From: Salaquimonas pukyongi
Lineage (GTDB): Bacteria; Pseudomonadota; Alphaproteobacteria; Rhizobiales; Rhizobiaceae
Length of the DNA: 64,000 nucleotides
Assembly: GCF_001953055.1 (NCBI RefSeq)
Contig: NZ_CP019044.1
Location: 1-64,000 of the forward strand
Reading direction: 5' to 3'
This document shows, in pieces, positions 25,045 to 34,372 of the stretch. The position numbers and the translations under genes are program-made. The notes under the pieces are model-generated. The model was not told the origin of the DNA, did no database searches, and saw nothing but the letters and a program-made list of their open reading frames with translations. Positions within the stretch are counted from its first letter, which is position 1. Every line of letters begins with the position of its first letter.

Positions 25045-25617
25045 CTACCGAAACACCGGATGTTCGAGGATTTGCTTCAAACCACCGACCGCCTCGCCAT
25101 CCTCCGTCCAGCTCATCAGTTCATAGATAACCTGGCTCAGAAGGATTGGCACCACACCATATTGTTCCAGCCGACGACAGGCTTCGCGCCGTCCAGACCG
25201 GTCCCGGGAGAATGTCAGATCGGTGATGACATGAACATTGAACCCATCGCTCAAAGCTTCCAGCGCCGTTGCGCCCAGGCCTGAATCGAGCCAGAAGCCG
25301 CACAGGATCAGCCGACCCCGCCCCTCCGACCTGATCGCCTCGATCAGTTCGCGATTGTGCCAGGGCATCTTGGTGTCATCACAGGGAAACACGCGGTTGC
25401 GCTTGCGCGAACAGGGCGAGGAGAGCCAGGCTTCCTTCCTGCTCTGGCCATAGACGGCAAACCAGCGCGGCACTCTGGCGAGATCTGCGGCTTCATCGAG
25501 CAATTGGAATTTTGTCGCCGTGGTCTTCTCTGCCGCCTTGCCGAGCAGGCGGCTGTGCAGGCGCGAGGGTTCGACGATCAGAAAGCAGCTGTCGTGTGGG
25601 TCAATGGTCGCCAACAT
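25045..25617 (-). CDS. Isochorismatase-fold protein lacking catalytic residues
   Basis: A 190-aa protein with the isochorismatase/cysteine-hydrolase fold: core strand LILCGFWLDSGLGATALEAL and the following DGFNVHVITDLTFSR. The family's catalytic Cys (normally in the V-C-V-x-x-T position) is Gly here, and the N-terminal Asp (usual IDxQ) is Glu in FLIVEPSRLHS. It is therefore probably not an ordinary hydrolase and may be regulatory. It follows the XRE regulator gene and lies just outside the transfer operon. The start at 25617 has GGAGGG 7 bp upstream. Confidence 0.7.
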   Translation of the reverse strand: MLATIDPHDSCFLIVEPSRLHSRLLGKAAEKTTATKFQLLDEAADLARVPRWFAVYGQSRKEAWLSSPCSRKRNRVFPCDDTKMPWHNRELIEAIRSEGRGRLILCGFWLDSGLGATALEALSDGFNVHVITDLTFSRDRSGRREACRRLEQYGVVPILLSQVIYELMSWTEDGEAVGGLKQILEHPVFR

Positions 25618-25659
25618 GGACGTGCCCTCCATGGTGCTGAATGGACGGCGCCGTGGCCG

Positions 25660-25911
25660 TCAGGTCTCTTCCTCTCCGGCTTTCGCCAGGGCATTCATTA
25701 TGGCGTGTGGGTCAGCCTTCAAGGCTGCCGCCAGATCAAGAAACTCGATCAGGTCGAGGCGGCGTTCACCGCGCTCGAACTTGGCGATGTAACTTTGCTG
25801 CGCTTTCAGAGCGTCCGCCACCTGCTGCTGCGTCATTCCGGCTTCAAGGCGGGCCCGCTTCATCAACTCAATAAACGTGTTGTAGCGCGCGCTACCCAGT
25901 GAACCCGGCAT
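25660..25911 (-). CDS. XRE-family transcriptional regulator
   Basis: An 83-aa Cro/C1-type HTH: MKRARLEAGMTQQQVADAL, then KAQQSYIAKFERGERRLDLIEFL. It is divergent from the traG-trb operon, with 461 bp between them holding inverted repeats (25946-25985) just upstream of its start. It is a likely autoregulator and repressor of transfer genes. It resembles small XRE proteins of related ICEs. Confidence 0.87.
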   Translation of the reverse strand: MPGSLGSARYNTFIELMKRARLEAGMTQQQVADALKAQQSYIAKFERGERRLDLIEFLDLAAALKADPHAIMNALAKAGEEET

Positions 25912-25945
25912 TTAGACCGTCCAGACAAAAGAACGGTCTTCCCAG

Positions 25946-25985
25946 TAATCCCGAAGCCGGATTATCCCAGTTCGGGATTATCGAA
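25946..25985. promoter_or_regulatory. Operator-like inverted repeats upstream of the XRE gene
   Basis: TAATCCCGAA and TTCGGGATTA form a perfect 10-bp inverted repeat with a 15-bp centre that itself contains GGATTATCC; the right arm continues as TTCGGGATTATCGAA. Three overlapping GGATTA half-sites 35-75 bp from an XRE gene start fit an autoregulatory operator. Binding is inferred. Confidence 0.6.
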
Positions 25986-26372
25986 CCTTGCGGGCCGGTT
26001 TGTAACATGACGGAAGGCTTGGCCTGGTCCTGTCAAGCCCTCCAAAAACCCTTGCAATCCGGGTGTTCGATCACGTCAACACAACCCCAAGCTGTTGATT
26101 CACGCACAAAAATTTGCCGCCAAATTGGACCGGTCATCGCGATCAACAGCCCGCCATTGCACGTCAATGGCCACCATCGCGCGCCAAACCGGCCAAGTGT
26201 TGCTGTAAAATAAAGTGATCTGATGGACAGTCTATCCAGTAATTGGACTGCCAATGCCGGAGCAAGACTGGGCCGTTGCAGTGTGGATTTGCGTGGATTT
26301 CCGTTCAATTGATGTGGGGCCGACTTTTCTCTTTGCTGGCGCCGAACAGAAACAACCATTCGCCGCACAGAC
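25986..26372. other. Leader region of the traG-trb operon
   Basis: No gene with a recognisable product. It should include the rightward transfer-operon promoter. An inverted repeat around TATCCAG (CAGTC/GACTG, 26228-26250) somewhat resembles nic-region sequences (YATCCTG) of IncP-type origins, so this is a second, weak oriT candidate. Confidence 0.35.
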
Positions 26373-28433
26373 ATGCAACCCACCACCCTTCTCATCGGCC
26401 AGGCAGCCATCGTCACCGGAACGATCACCGGGACGCTTTGGGCATCGACCCAGTGGACGGCGTACAAGCTCGGCTACCAGCCGGGCCTCGGTGAACCCTG
26501 GTTCGAATTCGCGAGCGCTTCCGTTTACTATCCGTGGCGGCTGTTCGAATGGTGGTATGCCTATGAGGCCTATGCGCCGGAGATCTTCCGCAAGGCGGGT
26601 ACCCTGGCTGCCGGTGGCGGTATTCTCGGCACGACGACGGCGATCATCGGTTCGTTGTGGCGGGCGCGGCAGACAAAGAACGTCACCACCTATGGCTCGG
26701 CCAAATGGGCAAGCGACCGGGACATCGCCAGTTCTGGCCTGCTTCAGGATACCGGCGTTTTTCTCGGTCGCACCAAATCTTCTTACCTGCGCCATGATGG
26801 ACCTGACCATGTTCTGGCCTTTGCCCCGACCCGCTCGGGCAAGGGTGTCGGTCTTGTCGTGCCGACGCTGCTTACCTGGACCGGTTCGACGGTGGTCCAT
26901 GACATCAAGGGCGAGAACTGGACGCTGACCGCAGGCTGGCGCTCTCGCTTTTCTCATTGCCTGCTGTTCAACCCGACCGATCCGCGTTCGGCCAAATACA
27001 ATCCGCTGATCGAAGTGCGAAAGGGACCGCATGAGGTGCGCGATGTGCAGAACATCGCCGACATTCTGGTCGATCCCGAAGGCGCGCTGGAAAAGCGCAA
27101 CCATTGGGAAAAGACCGGCCATTCCCTGCTGACCGGCGCGATCCTGCATGTCCTTTATGCCGAAGAGGAAAAGACACTTGCCCGGGTAGCAACCTTCCTG
27201 GCGAACCCGAAGCGCACGATCGAGGCAACGCTTCGCATCATGCTGACCACCAACCATCTCGGCACGAAGGACGCGCCGAAGGTGCATCCGGAGGTCGCCT
27301 CGATTGCCCGCGAGATGCTCAACAAATCCGAGAACGAACTCTCGGGCGTCGTCTCGACGGCGATGTCGTTCCTCGAAATCTATCGCGATCCGATCATCGC
27401 CGAGACCACATCCCGATGCGAATGGCGGATCGATGATCTGAAGCACGCAGACCGTCCGGTGTCGCTCTATCTGGTCGTCCCGCCGTCGGACATTTCCCGG
27501 ACCAAGCCGCTGATCCGGCTGATCCTCAACCAGATCGGCCGCCGCCTCACCGAGAAATTGCCGAACCCGAACGCCAAAAAAGTCAAAGGCAAACAAGATC
27601 ATCCGCTGCTGATGATGCTGGACGAGTTCCCGGCACTGGGGCGGCTCGATTTCTTCGAGACCGCGATGGCCTTCATGGCGGGGTATGGCATTCGCGCCTT
27701 CCTGATCGCTCAGTCGCTCAACCAGATCGAAAAGGCCTACGGGCCGAACAATTCGATCCTCGACAATGCCCATGTGCGGGTGGCCTTTGCCACCAATGAC
27801 GACCGCACCGCTAAGCGGATTTCCGACGCGCTTGGCACGGCAACGGAGTTGAGGGCCCAGAAGAACTACGCCGGGCACCGTCTCGCGCCCTGGCTTGCCC
27901 ATGTCATGGTCTCGCGCCAGGAAACGGCCCGCCCGCTGCTGACGCCGGGCGAGGTGATGCAACTCCCCTCTGACGAAGCGCTTGTGATGCTCGCTGGCTC
28001 GCCGCCAATCCGGGCGCGGAAACTGCGTTACTACGAAGATAACAACTTCACCGCGCGGCTGCTCCCGGCACCCGAATTGAGCGGCAGCGGCACCTATGCC
28101 GATTGCCCGCAGGGCCGGGCCCATGACTGGGGCAGGCAGACGAAAAAGATCAGCCGGGCGCTGCAACGTCGCATCGTCGAGGATCATTTCGCGACAGGCG
28201 ATGAGGGTGGCCTCAAACAGGAGCCGAGCCTGTTCGACACATTCGGCACCGCACCCGATCCGACCCCATCAACCGACCTTGCCCTGCTCGATGATGATTT
28301 CGACGGCGGCACGACCAGCACCGATGCCCTGGCACGATCCCAGACCCGGCAGCGCGATGCCAACCGCGCCGTCCAGCGCGCCCACGCCATAAACAACGAC
28401 GGGCACAAGCCCGATCTCCTCCCGGAGTTCTAA
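26373..28433 (+). CDS. traG: TraG/VirD4-type coupling protein
   Basis: A 686-aa inner-membrane ATPase that links the relaxosome to the secretion channel. Two N-terminal membrane spans (about residues 5-30 and 78-98), then TYGSAKWAS, Walker A APTRSGKGVGLVVPTLL (from residue 151), Walker B LLMMLDEFPALGRL, and a VSLYLVVPPSD strand. The C-terminal tail is acidic and variable. It is the first gene of the rightward transfer operon and lies 4 bp before the RHH gene. Length is normal for the family. Confidence 0.95.
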   Translation: MQPTTLLIGQAAIVTGTITGTLWASTQWTAYKLGYQPGLGEPWFEFASASVYYPWRLFEWWYAYEAYAPEIFRKAGTLAAGGGILGTTTAIIGSLWRARQTKNVTTYGSAKWASDRDIASSGLLQDTGVFLGRTKSSYLRHDGPDHVLAFAPTRSGKGVGLVVPTLLTWTGSTVVHDIKGENWTLTAGWRSRFSHCLLFNPTDPRSAKYNPLIEVRKGPHEVRDVQNIADILVDPEGALEKRNHWEKTGHSLLTGAILHVLYAEEEKTLARVATFLANPKRTIEATLRIMLTTNHLGTKDAPKVHPEVASIAREMLNKSENELSGVVSTAMSFLEIYRDPIIAETTSRCEWRIDDLKHADRPVSLYLVVPPSDISRTKPLIRLILNQIGRRLTEKLPNPNAKKVKGKQDHPLLMMLDEFPALGRLDFFETAMAFMAGYGIRAFLIAQSLNQIEKAYGPNNSILDNAHVRVAFATNDDRTAKRISDALGTATELRAQKNYAGHRLAPWLAHVMVSRQETARPLLTPGEVMQLPSDEALVMLAGSPPIRARKLRYYEDNNFTARLLPAPELSGSGTYADCPQGRAHDWGRQTKKISRALQRRIVEDHFATGDEGGLKQEPSLFDTFGTAPDPTPSTDLALLDDDFDGGTTSTDALARSQTRQRDANRAVQRAHAINNDGHKPDLLPEF

Positions 28434-28437
28434 GCCC

Positions 28438-29109
28438 ATGAAACCCCGCATCAATGTCTATCTCGAGGACCATGTGGCAAAGCAACTGGCGCTTCTCTGC
28501 AAGCGGCCCGGCGCCAACAAGTCGCGCATTGTCAGCGACGCGCTCGATCAGTTCCTCAATCCAGAACAAGGCGCAGAGACCTTTGAGGCTTTGATCCGAC
28601 GCCTCGACCGGATGTCGCGATCGCAGGAACGCATGGATCGTAACCTGTCGGTGACGCTCGAAACACTGGCGCTGTTCATCCGCTATTTCCTGACCATCAC
28701 ACCGCCGCTGTCCGGCGGTGACCAGGCTCATGCACATGCGCTCGGCAGGGAACGGTTCGAACAGTTCGTTGCCCAGGTCGGTCGGCGGCTGGCGCGTGAC
28801 CAGAACCTTCTTTCCGAAGTGCTCGAGACGCTCGCCGACACACGGCCAGACCTGTTCATGATCAACCCGGATGGCAAACCCGAGGGGACAAACGGCGCGA
28901 CACCAAACCCAAAGCCCGCTGTTGCGCAGAACACGTTCGCGGACACTGATGACGATCTGCCGACGCTGCGGCCGGTTGTGTTCGAGGACGGCGACGAGGA
29001 CCTCGCCCTCGATCCGTTTGATGACGACGACACGTTTGAGGAGGACGGTTTCGACGACATGGCGTTCGAGGACGATGAAGACCTGACGGAGGCGCGCCAT
29101 GGCCGATGA
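28438..29109 (+). CDS. CopG/RHH-domain conjugal transfer protein
   Basis: A 223-aa protein with an N-terminal ribbon-helix-helix DNA-binding motif (RINVYLEDHVAKQLALLCKR...KSRIVSDALDQF, residues about 3-42), a central helical region (RLDRMSRSQERMDRNLSVTLETLALFIRYFL), and a very acidic C-terminal tail (about residues 165-220). This protein is always found between traG and trbB in such operons; a role in operon control or relaxosome binding is presumed. It overlaps trbB by 11 bp. Confidence 0.85.
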   Translation: MKPRINVYLEDHVAKQLALLCKRPGANKSRIVSDALDQFLNPEQGAETFEALIRRLDRMSRSQERMDRNLSVTLETLALFIRYFLTITPPLSGGDQAHAHALGRERFEQFVAQVGRRLARDQNLLSEVLETLADTRPDLFMINPDGKPEGTNGATPNPKPAVAQNTFADTDDDLPTLRPVVFEDGDEDLALDPFDDDDTFEEDGFDDMAFEDDEDLTEARHGR

Positions 29110-30112
29110 TCCTTACGGCATCACCGAAGCCGATCTGCAGGCCGCGCTGCTGACTGAAGCCGGGAACCGCCGCCGCCAGATGTTGCTCACCGCCTTCGGA
29201 CCCCTGATCGAGGCGGCACTGAAGGATGAGAGTGTCATCGAGGTCATGGTCAATCCGGATGGAAGGCTCTGGATCGAACGGGTCGGCGAAGGCCGGGTCG
29301 ACATGGCAAGCCCGATGCAGGCCGCTGAGACCGAACGCATCATAAGGCTGGTTGCTGCCCATATGCGCGGCGAGGTCCATGACGAGGCACCGATTGTTTC
29401 GGCGGAACTGCCTGAATCCGGCGAGCGCTTCGAGGGCGTGTTGCCGCCCGTCGTCCTCGGGCCCTGTTTTGCTATCCGCAAACCGGCCTCGAAGATTTTC
29501 GATCTGAAAGACTATGTCGATGCAGGGATCGCGACGCCGCTGCAGGCCAAGGTCCTGTCGGAAGCGGTGGTGGACCGCAAGAACATCGTCGTGGTCGGCG
29601 GCACATCCTCCGGCAAGACCACACTGGTCAATGCGTTGCTGGCAGAAGTTGCGACGAGCGGCGACCGGGTGATGATCCTCGAAGACACGCGCGAACTGCA
29701 ATGCGCGGCCGACGACGTCGTGGCGCTCAGAACCAAACCGCATGTGGCAAGCCTGGCCGATCTGGTGCGCTCGACGCTCAGGCTTCGACCCGACCGGATC
29801 ATTGTCGGCGAGGTTCGCGGCCGCGAGGCGCTCGACATGCTGAAGGCCTGGAACACCGGCCATCCCGGCGGCATCACCACGGTGCATGCGAATTCCGACC
29901 GGTCCGGGCTCTACCGGCTCGAACAGCTGATCCAGGAAGCGGTCGTGACCGTGCCGCGCCGCCTGATCGCCGACGCGGTCGATGTGCTGGTCTTCATCGA
30001 GGGCCGCGGCGCGGCGCGCAAGATCCGCACCGTCTCGGAAGTGACCGGTCTCGATTCCAATGGCGACTACCGGCTTTCCCCGCTCGCCCCCACCCATCTC
30101 ACCACTGTCTGA
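29099..30112 (+). CDS. trbB: TrbB, VirB11-like secretion ATPase
   Basis: A 337-aa hexameric traffic ATPase. Walker A is VVGGTSSGKTTLVNALL (about residues 161-177), followed by the Asp box ILEDTRELQC, Walker B DRIIVGEVRGREALDMLKAW and the His box GGITTVHANS. The N-terminal domain is complete (VIEVMVNPDGRLWIER). It powers mating-pair formation from the cytoplasmic face. It overlaps the RHH gene and is followed 15 bp later by trbC. Confidence 0.96.
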   Translation: MADDPYGITEADLQAALLTEAGNRRRQMLLTAFGPLIEAALKDESVIEVMVNPDGRLWIERVGEGRVDMASPMQAAETERIIRLVAAHMRGEVHDEAPIVSAELPESGERFEGVLPPVVLGPCFAIRKPASKIFDLKDYVDAGIATPLQAKVLSEAVVDRKNIVVVGGTSSGKTTLVNALLAEVATSGDRVMILEDTRELQCAADDVVALRTKPHVASLADLVRSTLRLRPDRIIVGEVRGREALDMLKAWNTGHPGGITTVHANSDRSGLYRLEQLIQEAVVTVPRRLIADAVDVLVFIEGRGAARKIRTVSEVTGLDSNGDYRLSPLAPTHLTTV

Positions 30113-30127
30113 GCAGAGAGGAACCTC

Positions 30128-30481
30128 ATGCCAAACCCGACATCCATTTCCCGTCCGTACCGCCGATTGCGAAATTCCCTCACTACCGCTGCCGAGGCTG
30201 TCACCTTTACCGCGCTTTACGCCATGCCGGTCCATGCTGCTGGCTCGGGCATGCCCTGGGAAGCGCCGCTGCAGCAGATCCTCGAATCGATCGAAGGCCC
30301 GGTGGCCAAGATCATCGCGGTGATCGTCATCATCATCACGGGGCTGAGCCTCGCCTTCGGGGACACATCGGGCGGCTTCCGGCGGCTGATCCAGATCGTC
30401 TTCGGCCTCTCCATCGCCTTTGCCGCGACGAGCTTCTTTCTCTCTTTCTTTTCCTTTGGCGGCGGGGCGGTGGTGTCATGA
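30128..30481 (+). CDS. trbC: TrbC, pilin-like conjugal transfer protein
   Basis: A 117-aa VirB2/TrbC-like prepilin: basic start, a leader ending near YAMPVHAAGSG, then two hydrophobic helices (IAVIVIIITGLSLAFG and RLIQIVFGLSIAFAATSFF) separated by a short loop, the usual pilin topology. It is expected to be matured by the TraF peptidase. Its stop overlaps the trbD start as ATGA. Confidence 0.92.
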   Translation: MPNPTSISRPYRRLRNSLTTAAEAVTFTALYAMPVHAAGSGMPWEAPLQQILESIEGPVAKIIAVIVIIITGLSLAFGDTSGGFRRLIQIVFGLSIAFAATSFFLSFFSFGGGAVVS

Positions 30482-30762
30482 GTTCATCACCAATCCATAC
30501 GAGAAGCGCCGTTCCCGGTTTCGAGGTACCGCTGCATCGGTCCCTGACCGAACCGATCCTGCTGGCAGGCGCCCCACGCGCCGTCACGATCCTCAACGGC
30601 ACGCTTGCCGCCTCGATCGGGCTCGGCCTGCGGCTCTGGATCGCGGGACTCCTGCTCTGGTTCGTCGCCCACATGATCGCGGTCTGGGCAACGCGCAGGG
30701 ACCCGGCCTTTGTCGAGGTGCTGACCCGGCACATCCGCCACAGAACCGAACTGTCGGTGTGA
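30478..30762 (+). CDS. trbD: TrbD, VirB3-like membrane protein
   Basis: A 94-aa inner-membrane protein of the VirB3/TrbD family: PGFEVPLHRSLTEPILLAGAP at the N-terminus, then two membrane helices (ILNGTLAASIGLGLRLWIAG and LLLWFVAHMIAVWATRRDPA). It works with TrbE. The true start at 30478 overlaps the trbC stop by four bases; longer upstream frames are shadows of trbB. Confidence 0.93.
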   Translation: MSSSPIHTRSAVPGFEVPLHRSLTEPILLAGAPRAVTILNGTLAASIGLGLRLWIAGLLLWFVAHMIAVWATRRDPAFVEVLTRHIRHRTELSV

Positions 30763-30769
30763 GGCGGTC

Positions 30770-33442
30770 ATGCTGAACCTTGCCGAATATCGCGGCAAAC
30801 CGGACCGCCTGGCAGACTATCTGCCCTGGGCGGCGCTGATCGCACCCGGTATCGTCCTCAACAAGGATGGGTCATTCCAGCGGGTCATTTCCTATCGCGG
30901 GCCGGATCTCGAAAGCGCCACGGAAGCCGAACTGGTCGCGGTCTCGGCGCGGATCAACAATGTGCTGAGGCGTTTTGGTTCGGGCTGGTCGCTGTTCTTC
31001 GAGGCAACACGGGTGCCGTCCGCGCCCTATGCCGAGAGCCGGTTTCCCGATGCGGCGTCCTGGCTGGTCGATCAGGAGCGCAAATGGGATCTTGATGCGG
31101 AAGGGGCGCATTTCGAGAGCCGATATCATCTGACCTTCCTCTATCTGCCGCCGGAAGACCGGACCAATCGCAGCGAAGGCCTGCTCTATGAATCGAGCGA
31201 CAAGTCGAAGAAGCGTGTCGACTATCGCGATCACCTGAAAAGCTTCATCGCCGAGACCGACCGCGCCATCGATCTTCTCGCCAATATCCTGCCGGAAGCC
31301 CGCGCGCTCGATGACAGCGAGACGCTGAGTTTCCTGCACCAGACGATCTCGACCAAACACCATAGAGTCGCGGTGCCGGAGACCCCTGCCTATCTCGATG
31401 CGATCCTGCCCGACACACCGTTTCTGGGCGGCATGGAGCCGATGCTTGGGAACAAGCATTTGCGGCTCCTCACCGTCCTCGGCTTCCCCAATGCGACCGT
31501 GCCGGGTATGCTTGATGACTTGAATGATCTCGGTTTCGACTATCGCTGGGTCACCCGCTGGATCAGCCTCGACAAGCCGCTCGCCACGAAACAGCTGACG
31601 ACCCTGCGGCGGCAATGGTTCGCCAAGAGGAAGTCGATCACTGCGATCCTGCGCGAAGTCATGTTCAATCAGGAAACCGCCCTCATTGACAGTGATGCTG
31701 ACAACAAGGCGCTCGATGCTGATGAAGCCCTGCAGGAACTCGGCTCCGATGATGTCGCTTTCGGCCATGTGACGACGACGCTGGTTGTATCGCACGAAAA
31801 CGCCCGCGAGGCCGACAACCGGCTGCGTGCCGTCGAGCGGATCATCAACGGGCGCGGTTTTGTCACCATCCATGAGACGCTCAATGCCGTCGATGCCTGG
31901 CTCGGCACATTGCCGGGCAACCCTTACGCCAATGTCCGCCAGCCGATCATTCATACGCTCAACCTCACCCACATGATGCCGGTCTCCGCCGTCTGGGCGG
32001 GACCGGACCGCAATGAACATCTCAATGATGCAGCCCTGATCACCGCCAAAACCCGCGGTGCGACACCCTTCCGTTTCGACCTGCATGTGGGCGATGTCGG
32101 CCATTCGCTGATTGTCGGCCCGACCGGGGCTGGGAAGTCGGTGCTGCTGGCGGTGATCGCCCTGCAGTTCCGCCGTTACCCGAACTCCCAGGTCTTCGTC
32201 TTCGACAAGGGGCGCTCGGCCCGGGCCGCGCTTCTTGCCATGGGCGGCACGGCCTTCGATCTGGCGCTCGATGGCGGGCTCGCCTTCCAACCGCTCGCAA
32301 ACATCGACAAAGGTGCCAAACAGGCCTTTGCACTGACCTGGCTGACAGGTCTCTTGGCCAATGAAGGCGTCACAATCGATCCACCGGTCAAGGACGCCCT
32401 CTGGACGGCAATCAAGAGCCTTGCCTCTGCCCCCAAGCCAGAACGGACTCTGACTGGCCTGTCGCTGCTTCTCCAATCGAACCGGCTGCGCCAGGCGCTG
32501 CAACCCTACACGCTGGAAGGCCCGTTCGGGCGCATGCTCGATGCGGCGCGCGATGATCTTTCGGTCTCTGACGTGCAGCATTTCGAGATGGAGGAGTTGA
32601 TGCACCACCGCCAGTTGGTGCTGCCGGTGCTGACCTTCCTGTTCCATCGCCTCGAAGCGCGGTTTGATGGTCGCCCTACACTCCTGATCCTCGATGAGGC
32701 GTGGCTGTTTCTCGATGATCCGCTCTTTGCCGCGCGCATTCGCGAATGGCTGAAGACGCTGCGCAAGAAGAATGTTGCGGTGATCTTCGCCACGCAGTCG
32801 CTCGCCGATATCGAGAATTCCTCGATCGCACCGGCCCTGATCGAAAGCTGTCCAAGCCGGGTGTTTCTGCCCAATGACCGGGCGATCGAACCGCAATCGC
32901 GCGCCATCTATGAGCGCTTCGGATTGAACACAAGGCAGATCGAACTGATTGCCCGCGCCGTGCCGAAACGCGACTATTACTACCAGTCTCAGCGCGGCAA
33001 CCGCCTGTTTGAACTGGGCCTCGGACCGGTCGGACTTTCGCTATGCGGTGCCGGATCACCGGACGACCAGAAACGCATCGACGCATTGCTGCGCGATCCC
33101 TCAACGGCTTCCGGCAGCAGTTTCGCCGCCGCCTGGTTCAAGGCGAAGGGACTCGGCTGGGCTGCCGACCTGCTGCCCGATTTTGATCTGCCGGACCTGC
33201 CACCAGAAGACCGGCCCGATCCAAACAGCTTCATCGCCGCTCATCTCGACCGGCTCGACGGCTTCAACGCCCAGATCGAGGAGATCACCGCGATGCTGGC
33301 GACCAGTACGGAGGAGTACCCTCCCGACCCGGCTTCCGACAAGGATGAACTGCATCCCGTTCCCGAGATCGAACCGGAGCCCAGACACCAGTCACCACAA
33401 TTAGCCCCGCAGCCCGCAAAGGAGACTCCCGATGCCCAATAG
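30770..33442 (+). CDS. trbE: TrbE, VirB4-like secretion ATPase
   Basis: An 890-aa VirB4 homologue that energises pilus assembly and substrate passage. The N-terminal half is the CagE/VirB4 domain (LADYLPWAALIAPGIVLNKDGSFQ). Walker A is VGPTGAGKSVLLAVIALQF, Walker B TLLILDEAWLFLDD, followed by LRKKNVAVIFATQSLADI. The C-terminus is Pro/Glu-rich. Length is slightly above the usual 820-860 because of this tail. It overlaps trbJ by 11 bp. Confidence 0.96.
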   Translation: MLNLAEYRGKPDRLADYLPWAALIAPGIVLNKDGSFQRVISYRGPDLESATEAELVAVSARINNVLRRFGSGWSLFFEATRVPSAPYAESRFPDAASWLVDQERKWDLDAEGAHFESRYHLTFLYLPPEDRTNRSEGLLYESSDKSKKRVDYRDHLKSFIAETDRAIDLLANILPEARALDDSETLSFLHQTISTKHHRVAVPETPAYLDAILPDTPFLGGMEPMLGNKHLRLLTVLGFPNATVPGMLDDLNDLGFDYRWVTRWISLDKPLATKQLTTLRRQWFAKRKSITAILREVMFNQETALIDSDADNKALDADEALQELGSDDVAFGHVTTTLVVSHENAREADNRLRAVERIINGRGFVTIHETLNAVDAWLGTLPGNPYANVRQPIIHTLNLTHMMPVSAVWAGPDRNEHLNDAALITAKTRGATPFRFDLHVGDVGHSLIVGPTGAGKSVLLAVIALQFRRYPNSQVFVFDKGRSARAALLAMGGTAFDLALDGGLAFQPLANIDKGAKQAFALTWLTGLLANEGVTIDPPVKDALWTAIKSLASAPKPERTLTGLSLLLQSNRLRQALQPYTLEGPFGRMLDAARDDLSVSDVQHFEMEELMHHRQLVLPVLTFLFHRLEARFDGRPTLLILDEAWLFLDDPLFAARIREWLKTLRKKNVAVIFATQSLADIENSSIAPALIESCPSRVFLPNDRAIEPQSRAIYERFGLNTRQIELIARAVPKRDYYYQSQRGNRLFELGLGPVGLSLCGAGSPDDQKRIDALLRDPSTASGSSFAAAWFKAKGLGWAADLLPDFDLPDLPPEDRPDPNSFIAAHLDRLDGFNAQIEEITAMLATSTEEYPPDPASDKDELHPVPEIEPEPRHQSPQLAPQPAKETPDAQ

Positions 33443-34181
33443 ACATGCCCTCAAACGAACCGCCTCGACGGCGGCACTCATCGCCGGGCTGACGCTCTCG
33501 GCTCTGACGCTCACCAGCCAACCTGCCAGTGCATGGAAAAAGGTCTTCGATCCGTGGAACTACCGCCAGAACATATTGACCGCCGTGCGCTCGCTTTCCG
33601 AGGTCAATCAGCAGATCGAGCAATTGCGCAACGAGGCCCAGATGATCCTGAAAATGGATCTCGACCTCACAAGCCTCGGCTCGACAATCTCGCCGGAACT
33701 CGCCCGCACCCTTGGTGAGATCAGGACGCTGATGGATCAGGGCAATACCATCCGCATGCAGGTCGAACAGACCACCCAGGAAATGCAGCGACTCTTCCCG
33801 AACGAGTTTGCTGCCTCGCTCACCGGCGACGAAATGGTCCGCGACGCCAAGGTACGCTGGGATCAGACGCTCGCAGCCTGGAAACGCTCGGCAAACCTGC
33901 AAGCCAAGATCGCCGAGAACACCGATCAGGATGCCGGGCTTCTCGACACACTGTTAAACCGGTCTCGTTCCGCCGTCGGCAATCTGCAGGCGAGCCAGGC
34001 CGGCAATGAACTGACGGGCCTCTCCGTCAAGCAGTCGCTGCAGTTGCAGCAGCTGATGGCCGCGCAATACCGGGCCGAGACGCTGGACCGGTCCCGCCGC
34101 ATGGCAGCCGAGGAAGAGGCGCGTGTGCGCTTCAACAGTTTCCTAGGTTCTGCCGACGGGGCCTATTCACCCACCCGCTAG
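33432..34181 (+). CDS. trbJ: TrbJ, VirB5-like periplasmic protein
   Basis: A 249-aa exported protein: signal peptide to about residue 34 (SQPASAWKK), then the family signature FDPWNYRQNILTAVRSLSEVNQQIEQL and long helices typical of VirB5/TrbJ pilus-tip proteins, ending in EAQ/RAxx-rich QLMAAQYRAETLDRSRRMAAEEEAR-like helix. In many relatives a small lipoprotein gene trbK (entry exclusion) follows; here the 193 bp after trbJ has no such frame. Confidence 0.92.
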   Translation: MPNRHALKRTASTAALIAGLTLSALTLTSQPASAWKKVFDPWNYRQNILTAVRSLSEVNQQIEQLRNEAQMILKMDLDLTSLGSTISPELARTLGEIRTLMDQGNTIRMQVEQTTQEMQRLFPNEFAASLTGDEMVRDAKVRWDQTLAAWKRSANLQAKIAENTDQDAGLLDTLLNRSRSAVGNLQASQAGNELTGLSVKQSLQLQQLMAAQYRAETLDRSRRMAAEEEARVRFNSFLGSADGAYSPTR

Positions 34182-34235
34182 CGCCAGAGCGAAGCGAGCC
34201 AACCGCAGGGGACAGGCTCGTCATCGTGGGTGATG

Positions 34236-34274
34236 CCGGACCGGTGGCGAAGCCTCCCCTCGCTACCGGTCCGG
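34236..34274. promoter_or_regulatory. Strong hairpin in the trbJ-trbL gap
   Basis: CCGGACCGGT and ACCGGTCCGG form a perfect 10-bp stem extended by GCGA/TCGC across one G-T pair, giving about 15 bp around a nine-base loop. There is no T-tract, so it is probably an mRNA processing or stability element, or a partial attenuator in the middle of the operon, rather than a full terminator. Confidence 0.65.
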
Positions 34275-34344
34275 TTCCTCGAAACTGAAATGCACCAACG
34301 CGGAAACGCCGTTTCCGCGACCGGACAAGTCGTGCCTGCAGGAA

Positions 34345-34372
34345 ACCAGAGACCAGAGACCAGAGACCAGAG
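34345..34372 (+). repeat. Four tandem 7-bp repeats before trbL
   Basis: ACCAGAG repeated exactly four times, ending two bases before the trbL ATG. The repeats supply the only purine-rich ribosome-binding sequence, so slippage here could change translation of trbL. Confidence 0.9.

Noticed and set aside
26033-26467. 144-aa minus-strand frame before traG
   Set aside because: It covers the traG leader and 5' end, has no domain, and opposes a well-supported gene.
26232-28187. 651-aa minus-strand frame
   Set aside because: Antisense to traG with Arg/His/Gly-rich low-complexity translation and no domains.
28862-30235. 457-aa minus-strand frame
   Set aside because: Antisense to trbB, with composition typical of shadow frames.
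30872-32896. 674-aa minus-strand frame
   Set aside because: It lies antisense to trbE, has no recognisable domain, and arises from GC-rich codon bias. trbE has full VirB4 motifs.
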